A stretch of DNA of 64,000 nucleotides. Origin: Hypericum androsaemum (lineage: Eukaryota; Streptophyta; Magnoliopsida; Malpighiales; Hypericaceae). Position numbers and translations under genes: made by a program. Shown here piece after piece: positions 22,444-34,857 of the stretch (the first letter of the stretch is position 1; every line of letters starts with the position of its first letter). A model generated the notes under the pieces. It searched no databases. It had not been told where the DNA came from and saw nothing but the letters and a program-made list of their open reading frames with translations. The stretch spans positions 14,522,689-14,586,688 of the forward strand of contig OZ023180.1 of assembly GCA_963995505.1 (NCBI GenBank), given 5' to 3'.

Positions 22444-23987
22444 TTATGTCGGTTAAGAATTGGAATGGTGAAAAATTAGTGTAGCATAGAGGTAGTAAAT
22501 GTGATGAAAATAACGTAGCTTAGCAGCGTCTAGGCTCTTTTCATACTCCTGCCAATGTGCGGCAGAGGTTTGTCAGAAGGTAAATTCAAAGATATTTTGT
22601 TTTCTCTCTTGGCCCCACATCAACAAACTAATGTGACAGTACCATCGTGACTAAATAAATACGCGTTGAATTTAGCCATCGCGAGTTAAGAGAGATTTTC
22701 AATTAGGAGATATGGTTGGAGGTAATTGTAATTGTTAGCATATAATTATATTTTATTTTAGTATTTATATATCCAGACTTCTCCTTCTATTTTCAACAAA
22801 ATATATATATATATAGCGTTGATTTTTGTTGTTTTACTTTGAATTTAAGCGCTGAGTATCGTTGAATCGTTTTGAAAAATAACCGTATTAAATGATCATT
22901 TTGAATTTTTGCGTAAAAATATAAACACTATATCATTTGTGTAGAAAATCTCATATTGTGATTATTCTTGTGATCAATTTTATAAGTGCAAAAATCGTAA
23001 AAATTTGACCTCGTCACTTCATAACTTTTGGTAGAGTGTTGAGACTAGAGCGTGTTGATATCATGTATTTATCGTCATACATGTCAAATATATGCAAATT
23101 TGACAAGCATTCCATCCTTCATCGAGCCAGGAATGGGAACTGTGGTCGGGTGTTTCAACAATATTTAGTAATTCAGGCCCCTTTTCTTCTAAAAACGGAC
23201 TCCGAGGGTCAGCTAATTCAATTAGCGAATCTTCATAATTCAGAAGTTAACATCATACTTGGATTCAGTTCGGAAGGAGTAGTTGTAAATTACTTTTGTC
23301 AAGGCGCTAATATTACATTGCTCATGTAATCTTGTACGGAAGTTAGGAGTTAACTTGGGATGTAAATTATATTTATAATACAAAATGGGTCTACTTACTG
23401 TTGTTTTTTCTTTGTACCATTATGTGACATCTAAAAGTCAAAACTGTTGGCGCTTTGGATAAATATGATTGGAGTCTCAGTTGATAAAAGAGGTCTGCGT
23501 TATTGGCTGCCTCTCCTATTCTACGGCCCACTACTTTTGGTGCTTTGACAATGATATCCAACAGCTTTTTTCTTTTTGTGGTTCTCTATTTTTCATGTGC
23601 ACTTTTTAATGCTCGGTTATTTGCTGTAATATATACGGACAATAACTTAATTTAGAATAAGTATTATTCGCATTAATAAAAAGGACGAATCTCTCAATTG
23701 TAAGGATAAAGATTTCACATATATTGGAGAAATTAATTAGTCTGAAATCAAAAGTATAATAACATAATTCAGGTCAAACACTTAATATCAGCAATTATGC
23801 TGTATTTACAATATTGAAACTCGCGGGATTTTGCTTAAATAACTCTACTTTTCAATTTATGTCAGTTTTATTTAGTTCCCCTTTTGAAGGTTAGTCAAGA
23901 AAATTATTCATGGTGGCGTTTTGCTTGTTTGGTAGGTGGAGAGACTATATTTCTAAGACCTTGCTAAGCACGCTAGGTTAAAAAGTA
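22444..23987. other. AT-rich spacer
   Basis: No conserved coding motif. The longest frame (23036-23329, 97 codons) has no recognisable domain and ordinary AT-rich composition, so it is not called a gene. Confidence 0.35.
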
Positions 23988-23992
23988 CTTAC

Positions 23993-24445
23993 TGTTGGGA
24001 AATAACCCACTTTCCCGTGGACCCAAACAACGCAGCGAACAAGATAGGAGCAAGATCTACGAAAAACAAGAACAACAGATTTGGTAACCCGGTTCGATCT
24101 TGACTGATCTACGTCCGGGGGCGTACCAAGCCAGGAGATTTCACTATATCAAGCTCGATCTACACTTTGGAGCTACGCAGGCTCAACAATGGTAGTTTCT
24201 CTCTCTTCTTCTCTCTCTCTCTCTCTCTAGAAATGTCTCTCTGTCTGCCAGGAAGAAGGAGAGAGAATACAGGGATGGTGAAGCGGGTATTTATAGTACC
24301 AACAAACCTAGGAACCAAAAAACACACACGCAGGGGCATTTTTGTCCACGCTTCATTTCGTCGTCGACGCGTACCGTTTAGGTCGATCCCAGTTCTGGAC
24401 GGGGGCTACGCCCCCCCGCGGTGTCCGAAGTCTCCATACCCAACA
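23993..24445 (-). mobile_element. solo LTR, copy 2
   Basis: Same family as 17533-18055: TGTTGGGAAATAACCC start, GTATTTATAGT TATA-like region, GACGGGGGCTACGCCCCCCC near the end, ATACCCAACA terminus. It is flanked by a perfect 5-bp duplication CTTAC (23988-23992, 24446-24450). About 70 bp shorter than copy 1 through internal deletions. Confidence 0.92.
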
Positions 24446-24450
24446 CTTAC

Positions 24451-26219
24451 AAAACTAGATTAAAAGGCGTGAATACTATATTAAAGATAGCATATTTTAG
24501 TAATAAATAGGTTTTAAAATAACATAAATTTAGGCTAATTACACTTTAGTTCTCTAATTACAAGTAATCTCAACAAAAGATACCGAATTATGAAAAATAT
24601 AAAAAAGGGGTCGCGGGTTTTCCTGTCATGAAAAATATGTTTTTTTCTATAAAACTAAAGAAACGAGAGAACAAAAGAAAGGAAAATGAAATTTGAATAC
24701 ATTTTTTTTCGAGTACTTTATTAGTTGGAAGTATTCACCGAACTTTTTTCCCTCGAATCAAGGTTTTCTCTAGCTAGGGTTCACATGTCAAGGTCAGTAG
24801 ATTACGAAGGAGGGGAAGCCTAACGTAGGATTTGTAAAAGAATTCGCTTGATCAAGCATCTGAATCGTACAAATTAAAGAAACACGTATGGTTTCATACC
24901 ATAAAGTATTGATCAGGTGGTCACTGGAGTCATATTATTTTCTTATCATCAAGGCATCTAAATATCTAATAAGTTAATTAATTCTATTTCGATTTAGGCT
25001 TATTTTAAATTAAACTCAAGACATTTAGTTCTATTGGAGTTGTAATTATCTGATTGTAAGTGTCATTGAAGTTATTAAGAAATAATATACTTTTACTTAT
25101 AAAAAAAAACTCAGGACATCTACATGTTTTAGAATAACCTCGTTGATGTTGGTGATGATTAAAATCGTTGGTAAATACCTTGTTCTGCCCCGAAATAGAG
25201 CAACAAGGTGGGGATCCATTGGCAACCAGAACTTGGGATAGAACCAAAGACGGTCACATTCTTTGTCACCAGCCAACCAATAATACCCTCCTCACAGTAC
25301 TCCAATAATATCGGGGCTAATGTCATTTTCCAACATCATTCTTGTCAATGAACAGCCGCCCTTTGTATTCATAGCTTGGGACATGCAAGCTCTTTAAAAT
25401 ATCTCCCATCACAATTTTAGCTTTTTCTTTTACCATTAAGGTGTCATTTTGTTACGCCTCGCTACTATTCGAATAGAATAGTCCAACCAACAGGTCCCAG
25501 TACCGAAGGTTTCATTAACTCGAACCTGAATTGTGGCCAAGATTTTTTGAACCGTCCCTGAATTTTTCTAGAAGGTTCCGATTATGGATTCAATTTTTAA
25601 GAAACCGCCTTAACCATAGGCTCGTTGAGCCGAAGGTTCTTGAATCGTGAAAACGGGTGAAATTTTAATTTTTTTAGAGTTAAATTGGGGATTTTTTATT
25701 ATAAAAAATTGAGTTAAAAATTATAACCATAACTGCAAGTTCTGAAAACTATCTCGAAACTTTGTTTCAAGATTCTTAATACGGTTCTTTTTTTTTTGGA
25801 ACCTTGTAACCACCGATTCCGGAATCGTAACAGAAAATTTTGCAACCGTGACAAGGCTTACATCTGATTGCCACAGCTTGTTTGCGATTATTATTATTGA
25901 TCATTACTTATCCATGAAATCAAAGTTGAAATTACACTTCAATCGATGTTATTGGTTAGTAAAAGTGGTAGGTTCATTAAATTCTCTAAACTAAGGTATC
26001 GGGATCTGATCTCCTGTTAATAAAAAAACGAGTGAGTCATCTCGCTCGCAATAATCGACTCTCAAATTAATCATCGTTCATAAATAGGCAATGACAAGAC
26101 GTTTAGCCAAATGGCATAATGCATTAGCAAAACTCAGTAGATCTAGGGTTCAGAACTTGCCAAATATATATATCATATAAAAATTTACCTTTCATAATAT
26201 AAATTTATCTTTAAAAAAA
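24451..26219. other. AT-rich spacer with a degraded repeat
   Basis: No gene found. About 25445-25870 is rich in GAACCGT, GGTTCC and ATTCCGGAATCG motifs, like the internal sequence of hAT-type MITEs, but ends and duplications could not be fixed. Confidence 0.35.
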
Positions 26220-27453
26220 GGAAAAAGTCTATTTTAGTATCTTATGGTATCGCCAAAAATTATTTTAGTGCTTGTAATAAAAAACTCATCAATCGAGTTA
26301 AACCTCACCCAATTTACATCACTTAGGTCTACGGGCAGCTGCCCGAACTTGCCCGAACCTGCCCGGCTAAGTGAACGAGCCACACCAGTATTAACTGATG
26401 ATGTGGCGCCACGTGGACATCAACTTCCCCATCCCCTCTCTTCTTCTTCTTCTTCCTCCTCCTCCTCCTCCCAAAACAAAATCCAAAGAATTCAACAACC
26501 AAAACCCATCCTTCCTCACCAACTCCGCGCTGCTCCCCATCGTCGTCCCTCCCATCCTCGCTCTTCCCCACTAAGCCAATTAGATTTATAACCCCGGCTC
26601 GCTCCCCCTTGATGTCCTTGCCACACTTGCTCTCCCCCGATAAATTAATCAAATTCAAAACCCCAATTCCCTACTCATAAGACCTACGGCGAGACCAATG
26701 GCGTTGGTACCGATCTCAGGCCCATGGATACTTTGGGCTTTTGGCAGAGCCGTCGAAGGTGCAGTTCACGACCGGTACACGAAGCTCTTTTTCCAGCGCC
26801 GGCTCCCCGCCCGACCTCCTTCTCGAGCTCGTACTTGGCCCCGAAGCTCTCATCGAGCGTCGGCTCCCAGCCTCCTCCTCCACCCATGCCGCCCTCTGCT
26901 TCTTCCTCCGGTGTTGACAGGGTTCATGGCGACCTGATTCTTGCTTGGTTTGGTGGCGGCAAGGACGATTTTTGTTGTTTGAAGTTGCTACGAGACTCGT
27001 GGTCGGAGGAGTCCGCTACAAGACATCGTCTTCGTGACGGAGGTTTTGTCAGCGGCGGGGGGCTTGACGGTGGTGCAGGAGGAGGGTATGGCAATGGCAG
27101 TGGCTAGGTGAAGGTCTAGGAAGTGGTGGTGGTCTTGGCGGCGGGCATGGTGGATGAAGAAGAAGAAGTTTCTGTTTGGTATGTTGGTTTTAAGGAGGAG
27201 GAGGAGGAGAAGAAGAAGAAGAGGAGGAGCGGGGAAGGAAGGGAGGGAGGGAAAAAGGAGAAGAGAACCACGTCATCAAATTTTGATGACGTGCCACGTT
27301 GAGTTGGCCGGGCAGGATCCGGGCAAATTCAGGCAGCTGCCCGTGGACCTAAGTGATGTAAATTGGGTGAGGTTTGACTCGATTGATAGATTTTTTTACC
27401 ACAGCCTAAAGTAATTTTTGGCGATACTACAGGGTACTAAAATGAACTTTTCC
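26220..27453. mobile_element. Pack-MULE-like element (long TIR), copy B
   Basis: The ends GGAAAAAGTCTATTTTAGTA and, reversed, GGAAAAGTTCATTTTAGTAC begin inverted repeats of about 180 bp. They belong to the same family as 11744-12167, including the ACTTAGGTCTACGGGCAGCT block, GCCCG motifs and a GTGGCGCCACGT-type palindrome. The flanks are A-rich, so the target duplication cannot be assigned with confidence. The interior (26450-27230) is GC-rich, with frames on both strands and CT/GA-rich leaders; part resembles a protein kinase N-terminus on the minus strand. Confidence 0.82.
26684..26887 (-). pseudogene. captured fragment resembling a CDPK-related kinase N-terminus
   Basis: The minus-strand frame reads LDESFGAKYELEKEVGRG at about residues 11-28 of the fragment. 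This resembles the segment just before the glycine loop of plant CDPK-related kinases (family pattern LDKSFG...AKYELGKEVGRGHFG). The match then ends abruptly and the rest does not resemble a kinase, so at most about 20 residues are captured. The similarity is short and by eye. It fits a Pack-MULE mosaic but is not proof of origin. Confidence 0.4.
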
Positions 27454-27462
27454 AAAAAAATA

Positions 27463-29684
27463 TGATGTGACAAAAAAATTTATGGAGATGATTGTCAATT
27501 GAATATCTTTTCTCAATTAGTTTCGAAATTTGATACACTTTTGCTATTCATAATTGTATAACATCAATTAATTCAAATTCGAACTATTAGAATTATAAAT
27601 TGTGAAGAAATTCATTAGGTATAATTTCTCTCTATGTTTTGATCCATTTTGATACCATTACCATGTGGTAATGGTTTAAAAATGTTCGACAGAGGGACGA
27701 AATTTTCTTTAATTGATACTTTACTATGTGAATAGTATTTTTAGACTAAAATACCCCTAAGTATTATTAGGGAAAATATGGTTTTAATTTTAATAAAACA
27801 TGAAAAAACTTATATTTCTCTCTTAAAAATTTTCATGTGAATTTTTTTCAGAATTTTTTTTTCAATTTTTATTTTAAAGATACTTCGGGGCATATTTGTC
27901 CAAAATATTTGTTCAATAGATGGAGTATCAATTAGTGAAAATCAGTTAAATCACAAGCTAGTAATGTACAAATGGGTCAAACCACTTTAGAATTTTACCA
28001 ATTCATTAAAAACAACTCTACGAGTGATGGTCAAAATTTAATATATTGAATTGCTCATCCTGCCAAAATGATGGTTTCACGGGAGAAAGGAAATTCCATA
28101 ATTTATTTTATTTATAGATGAATTACATGAGAATTTATTTATGAATTTATTCACTTCAAATGAATTCATTTGTAAAAGGTTCTTTTTGTTTCGCTGTCTT
28201 TGAAATTTATTTACAAATTTCATCCTCTAAATTCACACAGCTCTTAAAAAGTGGGATTTGCAAATAAATTTCATGATCCAATCAAACATGACCACGTTTA
28301 GAATTTGTAAATGAATTTAACATTTTAAACACCAACCAAACACCAACACATTTGCAAATTAATTCCAAATCCAATGCCAACCAAACATAGCCTAAAAGGT
28401 TACAGTGACCTGTACCTACACAATTGAAGCACTTTCGAAAAGTATGGTACATCAAATAATTGCATCTTTCAAAAAAAATTAAGAAATAATTGTATCTCCG
28501 ATGAGTGACGTCATGAAAAGTTTTATGGTACGTATGGATGAATATAAAATACACTAAAAAAGATTTGTCTTAGTTTGTGGAAAAAGTCGGCCTATATTTT
28601 ACCTGAGACTTTTTTAGCAAACATTTAAAGAAAATTTCAAAATTAAACATACTTAGTATGAAATAATTTTATGATGAGTAACCTCCTATATATTACCAAA
28701 AAAAAGTTATAGGATGCCTTAGCCTATAGTATTTATTTGCAATGGGATTAGAGAGAGAGTGGACCACGAGGAAAAGGGAATCACAAGGGAGTGCAATAAA
28801 GAAGGAGCATTCGATTCTCGTCCATGAAATAAGTGGCCCAATTGAGAGGAACGGATCAGATGTGTGAACTTTACCCTTCATGCCATGTGATTCCACTACA
28901 ATCATACTTTTCCCACATGCTTTCTCCTTTCGACAAGTTGGCAAGACGATGATTTGTAATCTGGTAATTGTTAAATCAATTAGTTCAGACTTAAATTGAT
29001 TCAAACTAAAAAAATATCTCAACTGATTATATATAATTACATTTTTTGAACTTAAATTAAATAAATTTAAGTAAATTAAAATAACATCTAACAAGTTAAA
29101 CAAACTTGTCGGTTGTAGAGTCGCAATGTTGTAAAATCACCAACTTGGTGACAGAATCTACTTTAAAATCAGTCGCTTTTGAATAACAAATTGCATGGCT
29201 TTATATTTTGCGTCGCATTTGACCTAAAACGACTCAATAGGTCCATCAGAAGTTTGCGACACTTTTTTAGACGGATGTACAAAAGAAAGTCGCATTTTTT
29301 TTGAGCTAGTGCGGGAATAAAAAAGTCAAAAAAACTTATAAGTCTTTACAATTTAATATATTGTACTAAAAGGTCCAATGCATAGTAAATTAATCTATAA
29401 ATTTTAAGAAATTAAACTCATTAGTCCCTATACTCAATTTATGTCTCAAATTGTAATATGAGATTATTAAAATACTCTTACTTCACATTAAACTAAAAAA
29501 CATATAAACTTTACCACGGTAAAAAAATCACAATGCAATAGAACCATCCGGCGGCTCTACAGAAGGTGTTGTGGGTGCAGGGTAGGTTCTCTCCAAACTT
29601 CGACCTGCATAGGAAGGTGAACTTCCAACGACATTTTTTTTAAAATGGACTTCCAATAGCATTCTCCACGTGAACTTCCAACAA
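27463..29684. other. AT-rich spacer with repeat remnants
   Basis: No gene recognised. About 28178-28396 looks like a MITE: the right end reversed reads AGGCTATGTTTGGTTGGCAT and the left reads AGGTTCTTTTTGTTTCGCTG, but the duplication is unclear. The minus-strand frame 28693-29103 is AT-rich and without motifs. Confidence 0.35.
29110..29313. mobile_element. possible CACTA-type terminal fragment
   Basis: The right end, GAGCTAGTG, reversed begins CACTAGCTC. The preceding 200 bp contain several GTCGCA / TGCGAC motifs, which recall CACTA subterminal repeats. Only one end is visible and no transposase is present. Confidence 0.4.
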
Positions 29685-32600
29685 TGTTGAGAATCTCACA
29701 TCGCTAGTTGCAAGTGTGGTGAGCAAGTTTATAAGTATGGAAAATTTAGCAATTCATTGCTATAAGGTTTTGGATCGCGTATGGAGATTCTAACATGATA
29801 TCAGAGTTTTAGTGTGTATCCGGGTGAAATCGGTGGAGATGAAAAATTCAGGATTGAGTCTATTTTGAAGGGATGGACAAATCTTTAATTTTAGTGAAGA
29901 AATTGGTGCTGTGGCAATTTGGTAATTCGGGTTCAAAGGGGAAATTAGGATTGTCACCCTTTGTAGAGAGGCAGCCGACTAAAGAGGGGAGCTCGCCCAG
30001 CCATCGGCCAGGGGAGCTTGCCGCCTGCCGACGTCCACCCGAGTGTCGTCCTCGGCATCCCATCGTCCACCATGCACCGCCATTGATGCAGCTATCGGGA
30101 ACATGAGAAGACGCCGCCCATGCGTAGCCAGTCACGTTCGAGAAAGGAGGAGCAGCAGGAGCCCCGTGGTCGCCACCGCTGCCATGACCATCCAGAGAGG
30201 GGAAGGACTCTCGCCGTGCTTCTAGCTCTGTGAAGAGAGGAGGACCGCCTGGCATCGTGAGAGAAGAAAGGTCGACGAGAGAGAAAGTTGGAGAGAGAAA
30301 GTCAGGGAGAGAAAGGCTCTCTCCGCTCTTCTGTCGCACCATGCTCGAGTTGACCGAGGTCGAGCCCTATCATCCCAGCCTGTGTCGGCCGCCATTGTGG
30401 TGGTCCGTCTCCGCCACCCTAAGCTCCTCGGTGTTTGGTTGTTGGAGAAGGAAGAACCCCATATTTTGGTTGACCAAAAGTCAACAGAATTAAAAATCAA
30501 CATATTGATTAAAGTGAAGATTTGGCTGATTTATGGTTTTCTCAACAGCTTTGGAGTTTGCAGATATGTAGATTGGGGAGATTTGATGGGCGTAGTGTTC
30601 GTCTGAGTTGAGAAAAATTTGGCCAAGTAAAGATAATATTGGGGTCCTTCTGAAGCAAATGGGTCCAGGTCAGGTAGATTCACAGTTGAAGATTGGTCAT
30701 GAGATTTGGTTCGAGGTGGAGGAGTGATACTCCCTTGTTCCATGAGATTTGAGCCGATCATTTGGGTTCATAGTGTTGGACCAGGAGGTGGATCGGATGA
30801 AGACCTTAAGCATAGCTTGGGTCTAGTACTCGTTGACGAGGCACATATGTAGTGCAGAGGTGGCGTAGTGCAATTTAGCACTTTTGTTGCAAGTATCAGT
30901 TTGCTTACGTGTTCCACAGGTTACTGCCCAGTGCCCACGAAGATGAAGGAGTGAGGTTCAATAATTTCAAGATTGATGTCCAACTAGATATTCACGAGAT
31001 GGTGATGTAAGGCCAGAGTGAGGCGTTCACGAGAAAGTGATATAAAGTCCAGAAGTTTGTGCCCTCTTTAACTATTTTGATCAAAAATTGGTTGAGAAAG
31101 TATGGCACCGAAGTGCATGGTGCAGCCTGTGTGCATACGGTTTTCTCCTGATAGATCAGTGACTAAGTGAAGGTGGAGATTCCCCGTGGATGTAGACTAG
31201 CAAAGATCGATTGAGAAAATATGGTGCTGAAGATCAGGGTGCAGCTTGCGCGCATACAATTTTCTCCTGATTTGTTGAGTGATCGAGTAAAGATCCAATG
31301 AGTAGATACTTGTGGAAGATTTCAGGTGGAGTTTTCATATTGAGGCAGATGAGGAAGTCTTGTTCGAGGTGGAGCATGAAGCTTAATGGAAGAGGATGAT
31401 TGGATATGGAAGGGCAAGTGAAGCTCGAGATGATGATTGAATTTTAGATTTGATCCAAGGTGGAGATTGTTGGGAATGTTTCAAATCATATTTAGTGATA
31501 TTCCTAATGTAATAGGAGTTCTAATTAGGAAAGAACTCCAAAGTTAGCCTCCCATAATTAGGAGAGCACTGTTTAGGAGTTCCTTGGGCTAAAATAATGG
31601 GTACAGTAGTGTAGGCAGGGAGAAGGGCTTGAGGCGGGTAGCCTCGCCATAGCCTATGTATCTGTTGTTGTCACGACCCAAATCAGTGGTCAGTGACCGG
31701 CGCTAGACTTTGACTACTTTAATCACATACAAAGATCTAGCCAGCCTCAAACTTATTCAAATTCTTACAAATCTTAAACCATTAAACTTATAACTAAAAC
31801 TTATATTATCTTGCCTTTTAAATACCAAAAATTTATAACTAATTGTCAAGCTTTGTTCGATTAAACAAAATTAATATATTCTTAATAATTAAACATTCCC
31901 AAGATCAAAAGTAAATCTTGTGACTACGGAGCTTCTAGATGAAAGAGCAAAATACAAATAGAAGACCTCGATGCAAGTCCTGGGGAACAAATTGAACTTG
32001 GTACGATCATAGTAGATCTCCGAACTAATACAACTCCTATACGAGTTCCTGCAAAACTGGTGAGAATGAGGGATGAATGTTTTGGAACACTCAGTAAACA
32101 AATAAGATATGCATCGTAATTTATTTAGCTGCTTAATGCACAAACATACCTAACACATGCATATGACTAACATGGTAATTGAATCATGCGAATATTTATA
32201 TTATCATAACGTCATACTTACTAGATGACCAAATATTAACATATAATCACAAAGGCACATAAATATGAGCAAACTACGCAACGTCTCATTCCGTTATGCA
32301 ATTTGACACATGAACACATAATTCCAAAATCAAATCACAGAACTAGACGAACGTTGGCAAGTTCTAGATAGTGTCACTCCAACCCCGACACGAGGATACC
32401 ATATCTCAAAGGCGCCATCAGAATCCAACCCCGCCGGCCAAACAAATCATATCAGAATCTATTGTATTCTCAGTATATGTGCACATATGCCAACATCTCC
32501 GGTTGGTCACGGGTAGACCTCTGCCTACTAGACGTCCATATCACATAGCTGAGCCATCCATATAACAGACTTTCATATCATAACAAATTCATAGGCTCCC

Positions 32601-34143
32601 AAAATATATCAAACATATCCAGTGCCCCTCTAGGCCAGATTAAACAAAATTTCACAAATCATAACGTCATATCATATGCTCATATGACAAATTCACAAAT
32701 GCACTTACATTATCATATTCAAATCAGGACAAATAAATAGAGTGTGCTAAAGAAAGCATGAGTCACATATTATTTGTTTACCAATTTTATATGGCCACCA
32801 TCCGAATGAAATTTGATTCCAATACACAAATCTCTTCTCTTCAAATTCTATTCTGCCGAGTTCTTTATTTGTAGAGTCTCGTCCAAATCTTCTCAATTAT
32901 ATATCAAATCCTGTTAAATACAAAATTGGTTCCGTCTAGTCCAAATCAATAAGTTTGACCAATACAAATTCTTTCCACAACATAAATTATCTTCACACTA
33001 TTTTTCATTCCAATATGTACTCTTCTCCTTAATTACGAATCAGTCCATGATTGTTCTCGATATATAAATTATTTATCCTTTAAGTTCTCGGTCCACTTCT
33101 TTCAAGATTCCTCTTCTTTGGCATCCAACCTCTTTTTTTATCTTTACTCTCTAAGATAAGTTGATAGTCCATCAAATTGTTTTAGGTAAATTGTACATAT
33201 TCATTGTGGTTAGTTATTCACATATAAACCCTCGTGAATTTCTCCTGCCCACATTTTACCATGCAAAACTATATAATCAAACTTAATTTAATAGACGTAG
33301 GCTTACCAAGGTTTTGTTTCTGTTCAATTTCAACGTCTCCTCTTCTGTTCTTTCCTTTTTCTCATCTTGGATTTTCCAAATGGCCTCGTGAAGACTATTT
33401 TTATAGCTACTTGTATTTCCTCTTTGCCTTTAATTTATACCACAGTTTTACTTGTGTTTTTCTTTTATAATCGTTCAGTGAAAACTATCCATGCTTAACT
33501 CTTGCCACCTTTTAATTTATGAGTTTTGGTAGAAATTTTCAAACTGCCACGTTTTCCACTTTTTCTTTCTTCTTGCCATGTTTTCTTTTTAACTTTTCTT
33601 TCTTTTACCTTATGATTATCTTGATCTTTTCTTTTATAATTTCCAATAGTGTCGCTAGAACTTTCAAGCACGTCTAAGTGAAGTTAACAATCTCATTTTA
33701 ATGAGTTGACCCGTATCTTCTTTTAATTTCAAACTTATCCTATTTTATTTGATTATTCTTACCTATCAGAAATGTTAAAATCTTACTGAATTTATTTTAG
33801 ATTTTATTTTTATCCTTATCTGTTGCTTGAGGGGTAAACTGACCAATTTATTTTCCTAGTTTAAATTTTTTTTATTTTTCTTTTAGCATTATCCATTGGT
33901 TACAATTTCATTTGTACTTACGTGAAGTACAACCTAACCTCAACCTCTCTTATTTTCTTTCAAGGGCATTGTGTTTTAGTGGCATTTCAATGAGTTGCCA
34001 CATTTCTAATTTGTTCTCTTTTTTATTTTTTTTCAGCTTATCCTCTTTTAATTTATTATTTCTTGTCTACTAAAAGAATTTACCTTTCTACTATTAAAAT
34101 GCTTACTCGTGTAAAAATTTAACAATCGATCAAGCATTTTATG

Positions 34144-34829
34144 TGTTGGGTTTGAATGGAAAATTCAATGCAAGCCCAATAATGGAAAGGCCCAAAGGAA
34201 AGGCCCAAAAGGGAGATGGAAGGTTGCAATCCCACATTGAATAGAGCAAGGAGGATTTCCTTGTTTATAAGGAATTTCCCTCCTTGCCTCTCAACTTGAT
34301 TGACTTCCTAAGAGGCTGACTCACCGCTAGCTGCCTACGAGGACGGTGCGAAGCACCGTCCGAGCACGCGCACGCGCACGTGCGTGTGTGCGTGGCGCAT
34401 TGGACGCAGGTCGCAATGGACGCTTTGTGGCGCACTTGGCACTTTGCACATGCGCGTCATCGCGAGCGCAGCCTGGCGCGCCTGGAAGGATCCAGAAGCC
34501 ACCGAAGGGCCACGAGCGCAGCCAGTCAGCCTGCTGGCCGAGCGGACGCGTCCCTTCGGGGTGGCTGCCTCCAGCCTATAAATAGGTCTGCCCCCTGCCA
34601 GAATTCTCATCCCAGCAGCAAGTGCACCTCCTAGCATTATTGTCTTCTCCTCTCCCCCCGAAAGTTTCGAGATACGTTGCCCTAAATAGTCGTTGTATCT
34701 TGGGGACGATTGCCGAAGCCCGTACCGCACTGAAATATACGGGGCAATCTCGTCTTACGGAGAAAGTGTCTAACACTTGCCTCGACTGAAGTAGATCCTA
34801 ATCAAGTACACCAACCCTCTGAAATAACA
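34144..34829 (+). repeat. 5' LTR of Copia 2
   Basis: TGTTGGGTTTGAATGG start, AAATAACA end. A TATAAATA box lies at 34577-34584. The leader would therefore begin near 34605, inside this LTR. Confidence 0.93.
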
Positions 34830-34831
34830 AT

Positions 34832-34846
34832 CGTAAGACGAGATTG
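34832..34846 (+). promoter_or_regulatory. primer-site position complementary to own LTR
   Basis: The 15 bases CGTAAGACGAGATTG begin two bases after the LTR, where a tRNA primer-binding site is expected. They are the exact reverse complement of CAATCTCGTCTTACG at 34745-34759 in the LTR, repeated at about 40197-40211 in the other LTR. No tRNA 3'-end complement (TGG...) is visible here. The RNA could form a hairpin or prime itself; both are inference. Confidence 0.6.
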
Positions 34847-34857
34847 TGTACTTGAAG

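Noticed and set aside
23036..23329. 97-codon plus-strand ORF as a gene
   Set aside because: No motif and no sign of conservation; expected by chance in a 1.5-kb spacer.
29860..30503. GC-rich overlapping ORFs inside the nested retroelement as a host gene
   Set aside because: Frames on both strands overlap without any domain, and the region lies between a primer-binding site and a polypurine tract of a retroelement.
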